From Saprospiraceae bacterium (lineage in GTDB: Bacteria; Bacteroidota; Bacteroidia; Chitinophagales; Saprospiraceae): a stretch of DNA of 64,000 nucleotides. Location of the stretch: the NCBI GenBank assembly GCA_027486765.1, contig JAIXOO010000115.1:1-64000 (forward strand). The letters run 5' to 3'. The notes under the pieces were generated by a model. It made no database searches and was not told where the DNA came from. It worked only from the letters and a program-made list of their open reading frames with translations. The number at the start of each line of letters is the position of its first letter. Position 1 is the stretch's first letter. This document shows positions 8,274 through 17,531 of the stretch, in pieces. Position numbers and translations under genes: made by a program.

Positions 8274-8795
8274 TCATTTCATCAGTTTCCCCATTTCCCC
8301 CATTTTGTCAATACTCTGGGTGGCAATGGCGGTGCCCTCATTGAATTCGGTGGCTACCTTACGAAAGGCATTACGGGTAACTTTATAAGCCTCTTCCACC
8401 GTTTTGGGTTCGTATTTGGACCAGTCGATGACCTTTACCTCTGCCTCCGCAACAACGGGTTGTTCGACTGGATTGGAACGAACCAGCCACCACAACCCCG
8501 TAGCGACCAGCGCAAACACTGCGGCAATGCGCAAAACCCAGGCTATCGAAAGTGTACGAATCACTGGTTTTGGCTTGCTGGATGCTTCGATTGCGGCCAT
8601 CACTTTGGCATCAAAATCATCGCCCAGACTTAATTCAGCGTCTTCTTCCAGCAGTTGAAACCATTCGCGGTAAGTCAAATGCTCTTCAGAAATGGGTTCC
8701 GTTTGTAACAATTGCCGCAGTTGGGCCTCTTCTTGCAGGCTACTTTCGCCAGCGAAGTACTTGTCTAAAAGGGATTGAATTTGCTGCTGTTTCAT
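8274..8795 (-). CDS. Membrane-anchored anti-sigma-like protein
   Basis: 173 residues. The N-terminal 75 residues are a soluble, acidic helical region (LLDKYFAGESSLQEEAQLRQLL) typical of the sigma-binding part of Bacteroidota anti-sigma proteins. One membrane helix follows (about residues 87-105, WVLRIAAVFALVATGLWWLV), then a short periplasmic tail. It starts 5 bp after the ECF sigma gene, which is the usual order. I infer that it holds that sigma factor at the membrane. The family is not named with certainty, and there is no zinc-binding HxxxCxxC motif. Confidence 0.85.
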   Translation of the reverse strand: MKQQQIQSLLDKYFAGESSLQEEAQLRQLLQTEPISEEHLTYREWFQLLEEDAELSLGDDFDAKVMAAIEASSKPKPVIRTLSIAWVLRIAAVFALVATGLWWLVRSNPVEQPVVAEAEVKVIDWSKYEPKTVEEAYKVTRNAFRKVATEFNEGTAIATQSIDKMGEMGKLMK

Positions 8796-8800
8796 GACAT

Positions 8801-9307
8801 TTAAACTTGTGGGGTTTTATTACTCAAAATACTTTTCATGGTTTGCCGCGCCCGGAACAGGTTAATTTTCACCTGAGCCAGTGGAAAGTCCAATGCCTCA
8901 GCCACTTCCTGGTAACTCAGGCCTTCTACGTCGCGCAATTGCATGACGAGGCGTTGGTTTTCGGGCAGGCGTTCCATGAGTTTTTGCAACTTGTTCATGG
9001 TATCAGCCGATTCGGTGCGTGCATCGGGCAAGGGAGTGGAATCGGCCCAGTCCAGGCCATCTTTCCATTCCTTGTGCCCATTTTTGCTGCCGCGTAAGCG
9101 ATCAATGCACTGATTTTTGGTCAAGCGGATCACCCAGGCTTCAATGTTTTGCACCTCCGCCAATCGATCCTGCTGCTGCCAGAGTTTGATCAGAGCTTCC
9201 TGTACCAAATCCTCCGCCTCTTCCCGCTTGTTCAACAAGCGCAAAGCCAGGCGGAACATTTTGTCCTTGTATGGCAGGATGGTGTTTTTAAAATCAGTCG
9301 GGTTCAT
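8801..9307 (-). CDS. RNA polymerase sigma factor, ECF type
   Basis: 168 residues from the ATG at 9307; an in-frame start 30 bp further upstream is possible but adds residues not usual for the family. Region 2 is visible (MFRLALRLLNKREEAEDLVQEALIKLW) and region 4 (LPENQRLVMQLRDVEGLSYQEVAEAL, with a helix-turn-helix ending in VKINLFRARQTMK). It should direct polymerase to a small regulon that probably includes its own cluster. The next genes on the minus strand are a membrane anti-sigma protein (5 bp gap) and three DUF4252 proteins. Confidence 0.93.
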   Translation of the reverse strand: MNPTDFKNTILPYKDKMFRLALRLLNKREEAEDLVQEALIKLWQQQDRLAEVQNIEAWVIRLTKNQCIDRLRGSKNGHKEWKDGLDWADSTPLPDARTESADTMNKLQKLMERLPENQRLVMQLRDVEGLSYQEVAEALDFPLAQVKINLFRARQTMKSILSNKTPQV

Positions 9308-9544
9308 AGATTCCAGGTAGTGGGGCAAAATGAACACTTAATTTTTTATTGCTCCCAAGGCGTAAACAAATGGAAGACGATGGAGGATAAATAAAGTTAC
9401 AGAAAGCTAAATTTTTTTGAAAAAAACTTTGGAAGCCCTGTTTTATCGCTGTTTTTCAAAAATCAATTTGCAAGTGCAGCGTTTTTCATTGAAATTGCAT
9501 CGTATTTGTGAGTGTTTACTTTTAAGTTTCGAAATGTGTAGCGG

Positions 9545-11170
9545 ATGAGTATTTTAAGCAAATTGCCCAGGTTAAAAAGGATCGACGAGTTGGTGATTAC
9601 CAGCTTTATTCCTCCATTTTTAGTGGCTTTTTCGGTGTCTTTGTTTGTGTTGTTGATGCAGATGTTGTGGATTTACATCGACGATCTCGCCGGGAAAGGT
9701 TTGGGCTTCTTTACCGTCATTGAATTATTGTCGTATCGGGCGGTGAGCTTTTTCACGATGGCCTTGCCACTGGGCATTCTGCTTTCTTCAGTGATGATGA
9801 TGGGGAATTTCGCAGAGCATTACGAGCTGTCCAGTATGAAATCTGCAGGCTTGTCCCTGGTGCGCATCATGTACCCATTGCTGGTTTTTGCCCTTTTTGC
9901 GGTAGCTTTTTCCTGGTATTGTTCTGATTATTTGATCCCTGCAGCCAACCTCAAGTTTGGCTCGCGGATGTGGGATATCCAACAAACCAAACCGGCCTTG
10001 CGCCTGGATGTGGGTGTTTTTAACGACGACTTCCAAGGCTTCACCATTCACATTGGCCAAAAAATGGGGGATGGTCGTACCATCAAAGATGTGATCATTT
10101 ACGACCATACCGAGTCAAACTCCGGGAAATACACCGTCATTACCGCCAAAGATGGGGAAATGTTCAGCGCTGAAGGTGGCAACATCTTTGTCATGCGGCT
10201 GCGCAACGGCACCCAATGTATTGAATCCCGGGGCTACCAGGCGAGTAGCCAAAGTAAATACCCCTTCATCCGTACGGGTTTCAAACAATTCACCAAAGTT
10301 TTTGACCTGAGTGAATTTTCGATGAGCCGAACCAACGAGGAATTGTTCAAACAAAGCCGTCAGACCATGGACTCCCGTGCGCTCAAGGCAGCGGCTGACT
10401 CAATGGCCCTCGATATCCACAAGCGCACCGTCGTAGCCGGAAACTATGTGGCCAATTACGTGTCCATCTTTAAGATAGACAGTACTTACCTACGGGAAGA
10501 ACTCAAAAGAGCCAACACCCGGGCGAATGATCAGGCCAGCAATTCGGGATCTGGGCCTACTCCGCTCAATGTTTCAACACCAATCGAATCCACTTTCGAT
10601 TCTACACACAGCATCAGTATCGGGGTTGCCCGCTCCACCATTTTGAAAAGGGCCAAACCAATTGGGGTGGTGACCAAATTTGCCGACACCTTTGGTGATG
10701 CAGAGAAAGCGACCTTGCGGGGCCGTGCCGAATCGGCGGCAAGAGGTGTACAAAACCAGACCTTTAGCACTGCAGCCTCCTTGGATGCGACCAAAGAAAA
10801 TCGGGTCAAGTTCATTTACGATTGGCAAATGAAATACAGCATTGCCGCAGTCTGTTTCATTTTTATGTTCATCGGTGCACCGATGGGTGCCATTGTGCGC
10901 AAGGGTGGATTTGGGTATCCCCTCCTCGTCGCGATCGTGTTTTTTATGCTTTTTGTGATCCTGACCATCTTTTGCCGCAAAATTGCGGAAACCTTTGTCG
11001 TTTCTGCCTATTTAGCGGCCTGGATCCCTTGCATTATTTTGATGCCGCTAGGCATGTGGCTGACCTACAAAGCCATGAATGATCAGCCTTTAAACTTGTT
11101 TGAAGGTATGCGTTATTTTTTCCAAAACCTTTTGAAACGATTCAGAAATGCCAAAGCTATTCAAGGATAA
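9545..11170 (+). CDS. LptF/LptG family permease
   Basis: 541 residues, of the YjgP/YjgQ family that with LptB moves lipopolysaccharide out of the inner membrane. The N-terminus starts with the usual short amphipathic piece (LPRLKRIDELVITSFIPPF), then three membrane helices within about residues 20-135. A large periplasmic beta-rich domain follows, then three C-terminal helices from about residue 435. It is longer than E. coli LptG (360), with an extra Ser/Thr-rich stretch around residues 330-420. LptF versus LptG cannot be decided from the sequence alone. The stop overlaps the next gene by 23 nt, so the two are co-translated. Confidence 0.9.
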   Translation: MSILSKLPRLKRIDELVITSFIPPFLVAFSVSLFVLLMQMLWIYIDDLAGKGLGFFTVIELLSYRAVSFFTMALPLGILLSSVMMMGNFAEHYELSSMKSAGLSLVRIMYPLLVFALFAVAFSWYCSDYLIPAANLKFGSRMWDIQQTKPALRLDVGVFNDDFQGFTIHIGQKMGDGRTIKDVIIYDHTESNSGKYTVITAKDGEMFSAEGGNIFVMRLRNGTQCIESRGYQASSQSKYPFIRTGFKQFTKVFDLSEFSMSRTNEELFKQSRQTMDSRALKAAADSMALDIHKRTVVAGNYVANYVSIFKIDSTYLREELKRANTRANDQASNSGSGPTPLNVSTPIESTFDSTHSISIGVARSTILKRAKPIGVVTKFADTFGDAEKATLRGRAESAARGVQNQTFSTAASLDATKENRVKFIYDWQMKYSIAAVCFIFMFIGAPMGAIVRKGGFGYPLLVAIVFFMLFVILTIFCRKIAETFVVSAYLAAWIPCIILMPLGMWLTYKAMNDQPLNLFEGMRYFFQNLLKRFRNAKAIQG

Positions 11171-11780
11171 TCCTTGGTTTTTTACGGCCTTTGCCCTGTT
11201 TTTGATCGGTGGAATACCCTTGTTACTTTATGGCAAAGGGGCATTGTTGATGCAATTGAATGACCAGCGCACCCCCTGGGCAGACTTCTTTTTTCGATGG
11301 TTCACCAAGGTGGGTGAAGGGTACGGTTATCTGGCGGTTTTCCTCATTTTACTGGTGTACAAACGCCGGGCAGCCTGGGGGATTCCCCTTGTTGGTATTG
11401 CCGTTTCGCTGTTGGCCTGGGTAGGCAAAACCTGGTTCCAGCACCCCCGACCTTATCGTTATTTTAGTCAAAGTGGACTGCTGTCTCAGCTTGATTTGGT
11501 GCCCGGTGTAGAAGTCAGCAAAGGTCTAACCAGCTTCCCATCGGGGCACACCATGGCGGCATTTGCACTTTTTTCTTTTTTGGCTTTTTGTTTTCCCCGC
11601 AAACCCTGGTTGAGCATCACCTGTTTTTGTGCCGCTTTACTGGTGGGCGTTTCAAGAATGTACCTCGTTCAGCATTTTTTTGAAGATGTATACTTAGGGG
11701 CCATCTTGGGTGTTGGGCTCGGGATCTTGGCTTATTACGTCCTGAATCGAATTGAACAAAAAATGTTAGCAAGAGCATAA
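11148..11780 (+). CDS. PAP2 superfamily phosphatase
   Basis: 210 residues with five or six membrane helices. All three acid-phosphatase motifs are present: KTWFQHPRP (K-x6-R-P), FPSGH, and SRMYLVQHFFEDV (S-R-x5-H-x3-D). Such enzymes dephosphorylate lipid pyrophosphates or phosphatidic acid at the periplasmic face; undecaprenyl pyrophosphate or lipid A are plausible substrates. The overlap with the LptF/LptG permease gene (23 nt) fits a lipid A/LPS role, but that is inference. Confidence 0.92.
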   Translation: MPKLFKDNPWFFTAFALFLIGGIPLLLYGKGALLMQLNDQRTPWADFFFRWFTKVGEGYGYLAVFLILLVYKRRAAWGIPLVGIAVSLLAWVGKTWFQHPRPYRYFSQSGLLSQLDLVPGVEVSKGLTSFPSGHTMAAFALFSFLAFCFPRKPWLSITCFCAALLVGVSRMYLVQHFFEDVYLGAILGVGLGILAYYVLNRIEQKMLARA

Positions 11781-11822
11781 AAGCTTGTTTAAACTTGTTT
11801 ATCTTCCCTTTTCATTTTTCAT
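11779..11822. repeat. Solo arm-like sequence after the PAP2 gene
   Basis: The gap before the next sigma gene contains AGCTTGTTTAA, which equals the start of the arm of the 160-bp palindrome at 31488, then TTTTCATTTTTCATTT, the arm unit of the element at 18255. No partner arm is nearby. It may be a decayed palindromic element. Confidence 0.35.
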
Positions 11823-11841
11823 TTCCTAAACCAAAGCCTGT

Positions 11842-12426
11842 TTGCAGACTACGCCGAACAACGACCATGAATTTTTTGACTTATTGTCCACAGATGCTGA
11901 AAAAGCGTTTGAATGGTTGTTCCGTAGGTACTTTGCTGAGTTGTGCCAGGTGGTTTATCGCGTAGCACACGATGAACATTTGGCTCAGGATCTGGTGCAA
12001 GAAGTGTTGTATGAATTGTGGCGTAAACGGGACAAGCTGACTATTTCCACCTCATTGCGAGCCTACCTCAAGCGCGCAGTACTCAATCGCACCCTCAACC
12101 ATTTGCGAGACAACCGCAAGTGGACTTCTGAAGAACGTATGCCCGAGATCGCCATTGAAGAAAGTGACGCTGAAGACCTGCTGCATAGTGAAGAATTGCA
12201 AGAACTGGTCGATGCCGCCATTGACGAGCTGCCAGAAAAATGCCGGATGGTGTTTGTACTCAGTCGATATGAAGAATTATCGTACCGGGACATCGCCACT
12301 GAGCTGGGCATTGCTGAAAAAACGGTAGAGAATCAGGTATCCAAAGCCCTCAAATACCTTCGTCAACGCCTACTCCCCCATTTAAAAAGTGGATTGAGTT
12401 TGTTGTTTTTGTGGTTGGTGGGCTAG
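11842..12426 (+). CDS. RNA polymerase sigma factor, FecI-like ECF type
   Basis: 194 residues from a TTG start; there is no ATG early in the frame. Region 2 is AFEWLFRRYFAELCQVVYRVAHDEHLAQDLVQEVLYELW and region 4 includes LPEKCRMVFVLSRYEELSYRDIATEL and a helix-turn-helix with VENQVSKALKYLRQRL. The C-terminus ends in a short hydrophobic run (SLLFLWLVG), common in sigma factors of Bacteroidota Fec-type systems. The following genes are a FecR-like anti-sigma, an STN-domain TonB receptor and a DUF4249 lipoprotein, so the sigma factor should be released when the receptor binds its ligand. The four genes are on one strand with gaps of about 80-130 bp. Confidence 0.93.
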   Translation: MQTTPNNDHEFFDLLSTDAEKAFEWLFRRYFAELCQVVYRVAHDEHLAQDLVQEVLYELWRKRDKLTISTSLRAYLKRAVLNRTLNHLRDNRKWTSEERMPEIAIEESDAEDLLHSEELQELVDAAIDELPEKCRMVFVLSRYEELSYRDIATELGIAEKTVENQVSKALKYLRQRLLPHLKSGLSLLFLWLVG

Positions 12427-12557
12427 AATCTAGTTGCGTTTGTCTGCTATACGGCATAATTGTTAGGAGAAACGCTGTGTGGATATAGGGGTATGTAAGT
12501 TTCTTTGTGTCTAAGGAAAACCGAAACAGTACTAGACCCTACACAATATTCAGGCCA

Positions 12558-13565
12558 ATGGAGAAGAAGATTAAATTTTTAGTTCAACAGTGGAAAAATG
12601 GAGATGTAGATCCAGAACCCAAGCACACAGACGCTGGTTCGGATGCTTCTACACTGGATAAAGAATTGGAAACCATTTGGCAAAAAGCGGGGAATTATAA
12701 ATCAAAATCTTTTGAGCCAGACGTAGAAGCCAATTGGAAAAAGTTTCAATCCAAAATTCAGGAGCCGCCCAGTCAAGAAAGTACAAAAGTTCGTCGATTG
12801 GTTCCCCGGGCTTGGTTGATTGCTGCCTCGATTGCTGCACTTTTGGCTACAGCCTGGTGGTTGTTCAACCCTAATTCTACCCCCAACGAATCCGAATCTC
12901 TAGCGACCAATAAACGGCAAACCAAAAAAATCGAATTGCCCGATCACTCGGTAGTGTGGTTGAGCAACAACAGTGAACTGAGTTTTGACCCTAACTTAAA
13001 GAATAGCAAAGTACGCAATGTAAAACTGCGTGGTGAAGCTTACTTTGAGGTGCAGGCCAATCCTCAAAAGCCGTTTCGCATCGAGACGCCGCATGGTATG
13101 ATCGAAGTATTGGGTACCAGTTTCAATGTACGCGCTTTGAAAACCGAAGCCCAAACGGAAGTACAGGTGATGTCGGGGCGGGTTGCTTTGATAGGCAAGG
13201 GTGATAACAAGCAAAGAATTGAGGTTGCTGCAAATTATGTAGGGTATATTCCCACGAACCAAAAGCAGCCGAGCAAAGTACCAAGCAACAACAATCAGGT
13301 TTTTTCCTCTACGAAAGTGTGGAGAACCCGTAAAATAGAACTCGTAGGCCGAACTTTGGGCGAAGCACAAGAAATCATGCGCCGCTATTCTGATTATCGT
13401 TTGGAATTCTCTGATCCTCAGCTTGCCAATTGTATTTTCACCTGGACCTTCGAGTTAGACAAACCTGAATCCAGTCTGAAATTATTGGCAAAAACTGGAG
13501 ATTTTCGCTTCGATATACCAAGTTCTACTGTTTTCCGTTTGGAAGGAAAGGCTTGTCCTCAATAA
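12558..13565 (+). CDS. FecR-like anti-sigma factor
   Basis: 335 residues from the ATG at 12558; a GTG 51 bp upstream would add an unneeded extension. The N-terminal cytosolic part binds sigma; one membrane helix follows (WLIAASIAALLATAWWLF, near residue 86). The periplasmic FecR domain shows IELPDHSVVWLSNNSELSFD, VKLRGEAYFEVQANPQKPF and MIEVLGTSFNVRA. A C-terminal DUF4974-like domain (LVGRTLGEAQEIMRRYSDYRL) contacts the receptor signalling domain. It relays the signal from the TonB receptor encoded 83 bp downstream to the sigma factor encoded upstream. Confidence 0.94.
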   Translation: MEKKIKFLVQQWKNGDVDPEPKHTDAGSDASTLDKELETIWQKAGNYKSKSFEPDVEANWKKFQSKIQEPPSQESTKVRRLVPRAWLIAASIAALLATAWWLFNPNSTPNESESLATNKRQTKKIELPDHSVVWLSNNSELSFDPNLKNSKVRNVKLRGEAYFEVQANPQKPFRIETPHGMIEVLGTSFNVRALKTEAQTEVQVMSGRVALIGKGDNKQRIEVAANYVGYIPTNQKQPSKVPSNNNQVFSSTKVWRTRKIELVGRTLGEAQEIMRRYSDYRLEFSDPQLANCIFTWTFELDKPESSLKLLAKTGDFRFDIPSSTVFRLEGKACPQ

Positions 13566-13648
13566 GTTTAGACTGGGCTAAAATCAGCTTATCATAAACG
13601 CAGAGCGATTATTCCCATTCGCCTAATCGCTTTGTCGAAATCAGCAGT

Positions 13649-16327
13649 ATGAAGGGAAAACTTCTACCCAAGCTGATGATGTTTTGTTTTTTATTGGTTT
13701 CTTCACTGCATGCGCAAGAAGCCCTTGATCGCATCGTGTCCATTACTTTCGAAGACCAGTCTCCCGCCAAGGCCTTGCAACAATTGCGCAAATCTTGTGA
13801 CCTTAACATTGTTTTTTCTGATAGCCAATTGCCCAAACGCAACAACTTTCCACTTGTTTTTAAACGGCAGCGCATTCGAAACATCCTCGATGCCATTTTA
13901 GCCAATACTGGATTTGCCTACCAATCCGATCCAGCAGGCATCGTCATTACCCGAGTCATGCTGACTCCTAAAATCCGCTCACGGTATACCATTCAAGGGA
14001 TCGTAGCCATTGGGGGAAGTGCCGAAACGTTGATCGGTACAAATATTTTCGCCCTCAACCACGAGGAGGGTACCCATTCCAATGAACAAGGTATTTTTAG
14101 CCTGACACTTCCCCAAGGGCGGACCCGCATCAGTATTTCTTTTGTCGGATTTCATTCAGATACGTTAAGCATCAACTTGCAGAGAGATACCTTCTTACGC
14201 ATTGTCTTACAACGGGAAAGCCAACAAATCGAAGGGGTAGTTATCCCCGCAGCGATGCAAAGTGAAGGCATGAGCATTGGGAAATACAGCTTTGATCTGG
14301 ATCAGTTGCAACGTATGCCTAAAATTGGTGGCGAGACCGACCTCATCCGTGCTGTACAAATGCTTCCAGGAGTTCAAAGTGGGCCCGATGGTGTAGGAGG
14401 CATATTTATTCGTGGTGGAGAGTCGGGACACAACTTGGTAATCATCGACGACGTGCCCATTTACAATTTCAACCATGCCGCAGGGGTTTTGTCGGTTTTT
14501 AATACCAGCATTGTCAAATCAGCGGAGTTGCTTAAAGGTGCATTTCCGGCGCGTTATGCCGGGCGGCTTTCGTCGGTGTTGGACGTACGTATGCGTGATG
14601 GGAACAAAGAATTCTGGACTGCAAGTGGGGAATTAGGTCTGGTATCTGGACGTTTGTCCCTCGAAGGGCCGATTGTCAAAAACAAAAGTTCTTTATTGCT
14701 GGCGGGCCGCGCTTCTTTGCTGAATTGGATGCTCAAACCCTATTCTCAACATTACAAATCTCGCAAGGGAGAAAAAGGTCAAAGCAACTATAATTTTTAT
14801 GATTTTAATGCCAAGTTTAATATAGAACTTTCAGAAAAAGATCGCCTTTTTTTCAGTTTCTACCGTGGCCAAGATCATTTTGGCAATACTGGAGACTCTC
14901 AGGACACCCTTTCTTTATTGGTAGATGATCGGTTTAAAGTTTACCGTTTTCGAAAAGTTTACCGGGAGAAATTGTACTGGACCAATACCGGGAGTTCCTT
15001 GCGTTGGAGCCATATTTTAGGAAAAAAACTTTTTTCCAATACCACTTTTACCTTCAGTCAGCTCAATGTCAACATTACTACAGCGTCAAGCGATACCGTG
15101 AATATCCTCTCTGGTGCTCCCCCACAAACCCACTTTGACGCCGATTATGGTCGCTACCTATCCAGCATCCGCGATTTTGGAGCTCGCAGTGATTTTCACT
15201 GGGACATCGCCCCCAGAAACAAGGTGCGTTTTGGCGTGCGGGTGCAACACAATCATTTTGTACCTGGCATTCAGGAGTATGACGACGATTTTCAGGAATA
15301 CATTTCACCAGATGGTAAAATCAGCCGTAAAGTGTATACCACTGGCTGGGCATTTTACCTGGAAAATGAAAGGCGGATGTTGTCCCGGCGTTTGTACCTC
15401 AATTATGGTTTCAACTGGTCGGGCTGGAATGTGGATCAGCGGAATTATTCCATTTTGGAGCCCCGCTTGGCGCTCTCCTATCTCCTGAGTGATTCCACTT
15501 ATCTTGAAGCGTCGGTCAGTAGAATGAGTCAGTTCTTGCACCTTTTGTCTGGGACCAACCTTGGGTTACCTACCGACTTGTGGGTTCCTTCCACTGGCGA
15601 GATCGGGCCAGAATTGGCTTGGCAGTACACCCTGGGTCTTCGAAAAAACCTACACTACGGCTGGAATATCGCCCTGGAAGGCTACTATAAGGAAATGAAA
15701 AACCTGGTCAACTATTCTGAAGGGGCTGATTTTTTGGATGATTGGGAACAAAACATCACCATTGGATCTGGCCGCGCTTTTGGCCTGGACCTGATGCTGC
15801 GCAAAAACAATAGAATTCTTGACGCATACATTGCCTACTCATTGGGCCGCACTGATCGGGTTTTCCCAAAAATCAATCTTGGCGAGCGTTACCCCTTTAA
15901 ATACGATCATCGACATGATTTGAAAATTTGGAGTGATTTTCATTTCTCATCTAAAATTGACCTTTCTGCTTCCTGGACCTTCAGCTCTGGGCTGGCCACC
16001 AATGTACCTCTTGATGCTTTTACGCTTGAAATCCCCGGCGTATCTCCGCCTGTTACCGTGATTGACTATGGCCCCAAAAACAGCCAACGATTGCCAGCAT
16101 ACCATCGATTTGACATTGGCCTGAATTTTCATTTTTTATCCTCCAAGGGACCTCAACACCACATACAAGTAGGTGCCTACAATGTCTACAGTCGCCGCAA
16201 TCCATTGTACTATCAACTTCGTACTGTATTTATAGTGGAGAATGGCCAGTTGAAAAAAGATTCTAAACTAGTTGGGGTTCATCTCCTACCTTTTTTACCT
16301 TCAATCAACTATTCTGTAAAATTTTAG
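13649..16327 (+). CDS. TonB-dependent receptor with STN signalling domain
   Basis: 892 residues. A signal peptide (LPKLMMFCFLLVSSLHAQ) is followed by an STN domain (about 25-105: SITFEDQSPAKALQQLRKS), then a carboxypeptidase-like regulatory domain (TIQGIVAIGG... about 112-190), a plug (DLIRAVQMLPGVQSGPDGVG, GGIFIRGGESGHNLVIIDDV) and a 22-strand-type barrel ending in FLPSINYSVKF with a terminal Phe. STN-containing receptors signal through FecR to an ECF sigma factor, and both are encoded directly upstream. The ligand is unknown; the DUF4249 partner gene follows. Iron chelates are typical for Fec systems, but peptides or other compounds are also possible in this phylum. Confidence 0.95.
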   Translation: MKGKLLPKLMMFCFLLVSSLHAQEALDRIVSITFEDQSPAKALQQLRKSCDLNIVFSDSQLPKRNNFPLVFKRQRIRNILDAILANTGFAYQSDPAGIVITRVMLTPKIRSRYTIQGIVAIGGSAETLIGTNIFALNHEEGTHSNEQGIFSLTLPQGRTRISISFVGFHSDTLSINLQRDTFLRIVLQRESQQIEGVVIPAAMQSEGMSIGKYSFDLDQLQRMPKIGGETDLIRAVQMLPGVQSGPDGVGGIFIRGGESGHNLVIIDDVPIYNFNHAAGVLSVFNTSIVKSAELLKGAFPARYAGRLSSVLDVRMRDGNKEFWTASGELGLVSGRLSLEGPIVKNKSSLLLAGRASLLNWMLKPYSQHYKSRKGEKGQSNYNFYDFNAKFNIELSEKDRLFFSFYRGQDHFGNTGDSQDTLSLLVDDRFKVYRFRKVYREKLYWTNTGSSLRWSHILGKKLFSNTTFTFSQLNVNITTASSDTVNILSGAPPQTHFDADYGRYLSSIRDFGARSDFHWDIAPRNKVRFGVRVQHNHFVPGIQEYDDDFQEYISPDGKISRKVYTTGWAFYLENERRMLSRRLYLNYGFNWSGWNVDQRNYSILEPRLALSYLLSDSTYLEASVSRMSQFLHLLSGTNLGLPTDLWVPSTGEIGPELAWQYTLGLRKNLHYGWNIALEGYYKEMKNLVNYSEGADFLDDWEQNITIGSGRAFGLDLMLRKNNRILDAYIAYSLGRTDRVFPKINLGERYPFKYDHRHDLKIWSDFHFSSKIDLSASWTFSSGLATNVPLDAFTLEIPGVSPPVTVIDYGPKNSQRLPAYHRFDIGLNFHFLSSKGPQHHIQVGAYNVYSRRNPLYYQLRTVFIVENGQLKKDSKLVGVHLLPFLPSINYSVKF

Positions 16328-16350
16328 TTAAATTTGTCTAGTTTTTTACA

Positions 16351-16374
16351 AAAAGGCCAACCACTTGGCCTTTT
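16351..16374. terminator. Hairpin between receptor and DUF4249 genes
   Basis: AAAAGGCCAA and TTGGCCTTTT form a perfect 10-bp stem with a CCAC loop. T4 follows on either strand. It lies inside the likely operon and could reduce, but not abolish, expression of the DUF4249 gene. Confidence 0.6.
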
Positions 16375-16408
16375 CAACCGTCATTTCAGCATACATCAAT
16401 GACATAGT

Positions 16409-17332
16409 GTGAAAAAACAGCTACAAAGCATATTATCTTTAGGTCTTTTACTGCTCACCTTCGCGTGTGAGAAGCCCCAATTACAACTAGGAAATTACGC
16501 ACCTAGCCTGGTTGTAATTTCTAATTTCACAACGTTAGATGGAATCCGAGTGCAGGTTTCTAAAAGTCGATCCCCTTTGGATAACGGCCCTACCGAGTAC
16601 ATCACCAATGCCACTGTAGAAATCTGGGAATCAGACCAGTTGTTGGAAAGGCTTAATTTAAGTGATGTTCGGGAGGTGAAAACTCCTTTTTATACCAGTG
16701 AAGTGATCAAACCTCGGGTCGGGGTTGAATATACCGTAAAAGTTTCCGCCAAAGGTTTCAGATCGGTTACTGCAACAAGCAGGATACCGGAAAGCGTCAA
16801 TCTGGATAGTGTAAAAATTGAAAAACTGGTCGCGGCAGTCGACGACCCTGGATTTGTCAATTATAAGTTTGATTTGTCCATTTATTTCACTGATCCGCGC
16901 CTGGAGCGCAATTTTTACCACGTCAATGTTTTTCAAAAAAATGTAGCAGTCCAAAAAGATGGCGTGGAGCAGATTGAACAAATCAAAAAATTGTCTTTTA
17001 GTACCGACATCAATACCAATTACATTGTCGCCAATTATGACGGAGGATTTTTAATTGAAGACAAACCCATCAATGGCACCGCCATCCACATTCCAATTCC
17101 GATTAGCATTCGTATGCCAGCACACGTACAAAACCTCGACGAAATGATCGTTGAACTGCGTTCTGTGTCGGAAGAGTACTACCTGTTCCACTCTACAGTG
17201 AGTCGCCAACAGAACAATAGTGACCAACCTTTTTCTGATCCAGTGGTTTTGTACAACAATATCCGCAATGGCCAAGGCGTCTTTGCAGGCTACAGTCAGG
17301 CTGAAAAAATAGTCAGCCTTAAACCTCAATAA
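16409..17332 (+). CDS. DUF4249 family lipoprotein, partner of the TonB receptor
   Basis: 307 residues from a GTG start; the signal peptide ends in a lipobox (LLLTFAC, Cys20). The DUF4249 features are LVVISNFTTLDGIRVQVSKS near residue 35, NATVEIWES, VKTPFYTSEVIKPRVGVEYTVKV-like segments, and a later domain with DPRLERNFYHVNVFQ. Members are outer-membrane lipoproteins nearly always encoded next to an STN or carboxypeptidase-domain TonB receptor, as here. A role as a surface ligand binder or receptor lid, by analogy with SusD, is inferred and not shown. Confidence 0.9.
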   Translation: MKKQLQSILSLGLLLLTFACEKPQLQLGNYAPSLVVISNFTTLDGIRVQVSKSRSPLDNGPTEYITNATVEIWESDQLLERLNLSDVREVKTPFYTSEVIKPRVGVEYTVKVSAKGFRSVTATSRIPESVNLDSVKIEKLVAAVDDPGFVNYKFDLSIYFTDPRLERNFYHVNVFQKNVAVQKDGVEQIEQIKKLSFSTDINTNYIVANYDGGFLIEDKPINGTAIHIPIPISIRMPAHVQNLDEMIVELRSVSEEYYLFHSTVSRQQNNSDQPFSDPVVLYNNIRNGQGVFAGYSQAEKIVSLKPQ

Positions 17333-17531
17333 GTAGTGGGGAGAAAATATGTGTACATTTTTTACCATTCCTTAGATTTTATCTAGTTTTTGTCATCATT
17401 CGGCGACTTTCCTTTCTTTTTTTTTATTTTTTCCTCAAAAAAAATGCATTGGCGTGGGGGTAAGCCAATTCTTATGTGTCAAGGTTGTGTTGATTCAAAA
17501 TAATCTACACTTCTGAAAAAATTCTTGACTC

